Positions 60,251 to 64,000 of a stretch of DNA of 64,000 nt are shown here, piece after piece. Both the position numbers and the translations under genes were made by a program. The stretch covers positions 18,732,149 through 18,796,148 of the forward strand of contig CM055106.1 in the NCBI GenBank assembly GCA_029204225.1, written 5' to 3'. Source of the DNA: Diphasiastrum complanatum. Lineage: Eukaryota; Streptophyta; Lycopodiopsida; Lycopodiales; Lycopodiaceae. The first letter of the stretch is position 1. The number at the start of each line of letters is the position of its first letter. The notes under the pieces are model-generated. The model did not search any database. It was not told the DNA's origin and saw nothing but the letters and a program-made list of their open reading frames with translations.

Positions 60251-61880
60251 ACACAAAAAAGACAAATGACAAGCGGGCAATTATGCTGATCAACATCAAT
60301 ACGATGATGATCAATATGAAGATTATACAGGTAAGAGTTCAAACTTGTTCATTACAGCATTAATGACAAGTGATGAAGCCAAGGATACCTAGTACATTGA
60401 TAGTGGTGCGTCCAAGCACATGACTTCAAGGAAAGAGTTGTTTTCAAAACTCAAGAAAACTCACAATGGTGATGAAGTTGGACAAGCCGATGGCAAATTG
60501 CTATCTGTTAAAGGAGTTGGAGTGATACCAGTGAAGTTAGCCAGCGGGAAGATAAAGCGGATAAGCAATGTGCAACATGTACCTGACTTAGCTAACAATC
60601 TACTATTTGTTGGGACGATGGCTGATCAACAACTCAAGATTGAGTTTGACAACGACAAATGTCTTGTCAAAGACATCAAGAATCACTACAAAGTGATTGC
60701 TACATGAGCTAGAGTCAACAGGAATCAGTTCTACAAATTGAATGCGAGATCTTTTGCTCAAGCTATGGTAAAGCACGGTTGATAGTCGAAGTGCTCTTTG
60801 GCATCAACGATTTGGTCATATTAGTGCTCAAAGTTTACAGATTCTCAAAAGAGGTAATCTAGTTATAGGATTGCTTGATATTTCTTTTGAAGAAAAAATT
60901 TGTGAAGGTTGCATTTTGGGAAAACAACACAGAGAGGTTTCCCAAAAGTGGAGCAAGGAGAGCCAGTGGCATCCTAGATCTTATCCACATTGATCTATGT
61001 GGACCTATGCAGACTAGATCTCTTAGTGGCTACTATAACTTTATCACCTTCATTGATGATTATAGCAGATGTATTTGGATTTATTTCATAAGCAAGAAGT
61101 CAGATGCTTTTGCTAACTTCAGGGAATTCAAGGCATTAGTTGAAAAGCAAACAAGATGTTGCATCAAAACTTTGAAATCTGATGGAGGTGGTGAGTATTT
61201 TTCGACAGAACTTATTGATTTATGCAAAGATCAAGGGATCAAGAGGTAGACTACAACACCTTTTTCACCACAACAAAATGGAGTTGCAGAACAAAAGAAC
61301 AGATCTATTGTTGAGATGGCTAGGGCGATGCTCAAAAGCAAGGTCTGCCAAACACCTTTTGGGTAGAAACTTGTAGCACAACTACGCACATCCTGAATCG
61401 GTGTCCTCCAAAATCCGTGGAAGGTAAGACACCTCATGAAGCTGTTACTGGAAAGAAATCTAATATTTCTCATTTGAGAGTATTTGGTTGTGATGTTTAT
61501 GCTCATAGTCCTGATGAGAAACGAAGGAAATTGGATTCAAAATCCATCAAGTGTATTTTCCTTGGATATGATGAGAAGGCCAAGGCATACATGATGTATG
61601 ACACAAATGTACAGAAGCTTGTAATTTCTAGGGATGCTACATTTGACGAGATGGGACGAGGTGAACAATCTGAAGTAATCACTGAACCTTTTGATGAGGG
61701 AACAAAAGTACAGGTCAAGAAGGAAGTGGATTTTGATATAGAAAATTCATTGGACAAAGGCAAGTCTGATGCTGAAATTTCCAAGAGAGTACCTAAATGG
61801 TACTTATCAGTCACAGATGGTACAAAGAAGGGATATACTCTCGAATCTAGTGAGCTTAGAAGATCAAGTAGAAATTGAAA
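60251..61880 (+). pseudogene. inner copia protease and integrase
   Basis: After an acidic linker, TAG at about 60390 lies directly before YIDSGASKHMTS (protease). GAG-pre-integrase: [31 protein letters not shown]. Integrase core with [15 protein letters not shown] and NGVAEQKNR, so the three acidic residues can be seen. Breaks: TGA at about 60705, a shift near 60772, TAG at about 61247 (CAG in the copy at 5.8-7.8 kb), and a shift near 61340. The C-terminal part (RVFGCDVYAHSPDEKRRKLD) is open to 61878. Confidence 0.88.
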
Positions 61881-62086
61881 ACCTCCTGCAAGATTAGAGA
61901 TGAATCTAGCCCTAATGGGTTCTGTGCTCAAGGCTCAAGAACCAAAAACTTTTGATAAAGCAAAGGAGCACGAGGAGTGGCGTGAAGCTATGGAAACAAA
62001 AATGGAAGCTATATCAAAAAATAGGACTTAAAACTTGGTTGAGCTACATGATGGTAAGACGCCTATCACTTGCAAATGGATATACA

Positions 62087-62330
62087 AGATCAAAACACTC
62101 AAATTCGAAATCTATGTAATGTAACTTTTTGAGTCGACATTTTGATTCCATACTAAAAATGGCATAACTTTTTAGTGGTAAGTCTGAATTTAGCGAAGTT
62201 TGGTGCATTGGAAAGCGCTCGACAAGGGCTTTCCAATGATATTTAGATGACATACTTCTGAGCTACGATTAAAAAGTTATGGCAAGTCAAAAGTATTAGT
62301 GTTATAATATTTTAATAATAAAAAAGGCAT
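62087..62330 (+). other. replacement segment where RT is missing
   Basis: About 245 bp unrelated to copia pol lies between the KWIYK stub and the RNase H part. It contains a perfect 11-bp inverted repeat, cattggaaagc (62206-62216) and gctttccaatg (62228-62238), around an 11-base loop. Confidence 0.8.
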
Positions 62331-62934
62331 CTTGCACGAATTCTTAAAGGATCTTTTTGGAACTCAAAACTCCTCTAATGTTGTTGGTGTTGTTAGTCAA
62401 TTTATGCCAGATTCTAGTCAAACACACTGGAAGTCTGCTAAACGTATTCTTAGATACATTCAAGGGACATTGAATTTTGGTTTGAAGTATGATCAGCATG
62501 AAGCGCCAATATTGATAGGATATACAGATGCTGATTGGGCAGGTGATATTGATGACAGAAGGTCTACCAGTGGTCATACATTTAGTTATGGTACAGCTGC
62601 AGTTTCATGGAGCAGCAAAAAGAAACCTACAGTAGCCTTATCCTTGACGAAAGCTGAATATCAAGCACTCAGCAATGCTGCACAAGAAGCGGTATGGTTA
62701 CGAAGATTGCTTGTGGATTTAGGTCAACCATAGGTAGATATGGCTACTATATCTTGCGACAATCAAAGCTACATTCACCTTGCCAAAAATCCAGTTTTAC
62801 ATGATCGAACCAAGCACATCGAAATACATTATCATTTTGTTCGAGAGAAAATTCTTGATGGAGACATTGATCTTGTTTTTAGTAAATCTGAAGATCAAGT
62901 GGCAGATATTTTTACTAAGATATTTTTAATTTGA
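62331..62934 (+). pseudogene. inner copia RNase H and C-terminus
   Basis: The frame reads SAKRILRYIQGTLNFGLKY, GYTDADWAGDIDDRRSTSGH, LSLTKAEYQALSNAAQEAVW, then after one stop DNQSYIHLAKNPVLHDRTKH and SKSEDQVADIFTKIF. Asp of DADWAG, Glu of KAEY and Asp of CDNQS are the catalytic acids. Confidence 0.9.
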
Positions 62935-62978
62935 AAAGTTTTGTACTCTACTAGGAATAGAAGAATGTAATTTTATCA

Positions 62979-62989
62979 TTGAGGGAGTG
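62979..62989 (+). other. polypurine tract of the inner copia
   Basis: TTGAGGGAGTG directly precedes the TGTTAG start of the 3' LTR. Confidence 0.85.
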
Positions 62990-63252
62990 TGTTAGAAATC
63001 AATGATAAACCTCATTGTTACACTTCCTAGTTACTGTTTACGATGTACTTTATTACTAACTGTAAGTAGCCATAGGCTAGTCTAGTAATCTACTCCTAGG
63101 TTCTCCCTCTCTATCAGGGTTCAGGGTTTATATGTACATTTTACATTCAGTATTGCTAGTGTGATAGAGTGATATTGCGTGTTCTTCTTCCGTCTCCCTA
63201 CTTGGTGATTGCTTATGGTGAATGCTTGATGTTGCATTTCTGATTGTTAACA
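62990..63252 (+). repeat. 3' LTR of the inner copia
   Basis: 263 bp, TGTTAGAAATC to GTTAACA, colinear with 58368-58631. Confidence 0.95.
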
Positions 63253-63257
63253 ATGAC
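63253..63257 (+). repeat. target-site duplication, right copy
   Basis: ATGAC, the same as 58363-58367. Confidence 0.93.
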
Positions 63258-63805
63258 TCACTCATGATGTCAACTTTTTCATCATCAAATGTCAAAGGTG
63301 AAGATCCTTGGTGGATAGATAGTGGGGCTAGCTCCCACATGTCGGGTAAAAGGGAGTATTTTTCTCAACTCACACCTTATGTAGGACCTATAAAGTCCAT
63401 TTTTACAGCAAATGATCATGAATGTAAAGTTGAAGGTGTGGGATCCATTCCCTTATGCTTAGGATCTTCCAAGAAGACTAAGATAAATGGTGTTCTTTCA
63501 TCCTAGCATCACTAAGAATTTTCTTAGTGTTGGCCAACTTTTAATCATGGTTTCATTGTGGAGTTCTCTACTAACATATGCAACATCAAGAAGAATGGGA
63601 AGATCTTAATAAGAGAAGAAAGTTTAGGAGGTTGTTTAAGCTTGATGCTTTTGTTATTCCTAACCAATTTGTGATGGTAGCCAAGGAGACCAAGATGACC
63701 ACATTTGACTTGTGGCACAAGAGGCTTGGTCACATCAACACCAAGTCCATGGAAGCTATGTGTCGTAGCTTACCAAACCATAATATCAGTAAAAATGTAG
63801 TATAA
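63258..63805 (+). mobile_element. outer copia element, protease and pre-integrase (right part)
   Basis: The gag frame cut at 58367 continues here with SLMMSTF, then the protease motif WWIDSGASSHMSGKREYFS (about 63310) and CKVEGVGSIPLCLG. Frameshifts follow near 63500 and 63620. The pre-integrase block FDLWHKRLGHINTKSMEAM is at about 63707-63760. Homology ends near 63805, with no integrase catalytic core before the window edge. Confidence 0.88.
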
Positions 63806-64000
63806 ATGATTACCGTTCTCATGGAGAGCATCATACAGAGGTATTCTGTCATTATTGGTAAGATAAAAGGATTTATCTTTGAAGACCAGTGGAATGGAAA
63901 TGTAAAACTGGTTGTTCGATGACATTTATGAGTAGGCAGCCAGTACCGCCATTGAAAATGGTACAAACAAACACCAAGTAAAATATTCAAACAGTTCAAC
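63806..64000. other. window end, nothing recognised
   Basis: No copia domain continues here. A minus-strand open frame (63730-63999) has no motif I know. Confidence 0.4.

Larger units (their letters stand above)
58368..63252 (+). mobile_element. complete but RT-deleted Ty1/copia retrotransposon
   Basis: The element is 4885 bp: 5' LTR 58368-58631, PBS at 58632, a leader with three 80-bp repeats, gag 59482-about 60250, protease about 60387, pre-integrase and integrase to about 61900, a 5' stub of RT ending KWIYK (about 62085), about 245 bp of unrelated DNA in place of RT, RNase H about 62331-62930, PPT and 3' LTR 62990-63252. It is flanked by ATGAC on both sides. Several stops exist in gag, protease and integrase. 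With RT gone it cannot copy itself; the integrated copy must have used enzymes supplied in trans, or lost RT after insertion. It interrupts another copia element. Confidence 0.93.

Overview
The window is nuclear DNA from a land plant, most likely a flowering plant. Three things point there: a spliced gene for a TGA-class bZIP transcription factor (a plant-only family), degenerate plant-type Ty1/copia and Ty3/gypsy LTR retrotransposons across most of the rest, and very long GA/CT microsatellites. I cannot name the species. There are no bacterial-style operons, no CRISPR array and no rRNA or tRNA gene that I can support.

Layout. 1-5.8 kb: remains of a Tat-type gypsy element (RNase H fragment, a frameshifted coiled-coil ORF, LTR-like DNA, a primer-binding region rich in TGGCGCCG). 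5.8-7.8 kb: minus-strand copia gag/protease/integrase fragment. 8.1-9.0 kb: gypsy gag fragment. 9-12.3 kb: non-coding DNA, probably LTR-derived. 12.3-12.8 kb: internally deleted minus-strand copia fragment. 12.8-16.1 kb: non-coding, with microsatellites. 16.1-31.8 kb: the only host gene I can support, a complete 11-exon TGA bZIP gene encoding 445 aa (coding span 17713-31033), with G-boxes and GA/CT tracts upstream and a 6.6-kb intron holding antisense copia remains and a large inverted repeat. 34.3-38.0 kb: minus-strand copia gag-protease region followed by about 700 codons of unrecognised coding potential where integrase and reverse transcriptase should be. 38.6-41.9 kb: gypsy element cut by a solo LTR with a clean 5-bp target duplication. 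42-45 kb: minus-strand copia pol. 45-47.6 kb: repeats, ending in a 251-bp pure GA tract. 47.9-50.2 kb: copia gag, PBS and LTR, and an RT fragment. 51.8-54.9 kb: gypsy gag-protease-integrase lacking RT. 56.3-63.8 kb: a copia element interrupted by a second complete copia insertion at 58368-63252 (two LTRs, PBS, PPT, ATGAC target duplication).

Two results matter most. First, the inner copia (58-63 kb) and the minus-strand fragment at 5.8-7.8 kb belong to one family. They share two nonsense codons and both lose homology at the same point at the start of reverse transcriptase, which suggests a defective, RT-less lineage that was copied in trans. Second, the 34.3-37.5 kb region looks like a gag-protease carrier with foreign or novel coding cargo. 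The TGA gene itself appears intact and has an overlapping upstream ORF at its start codon.
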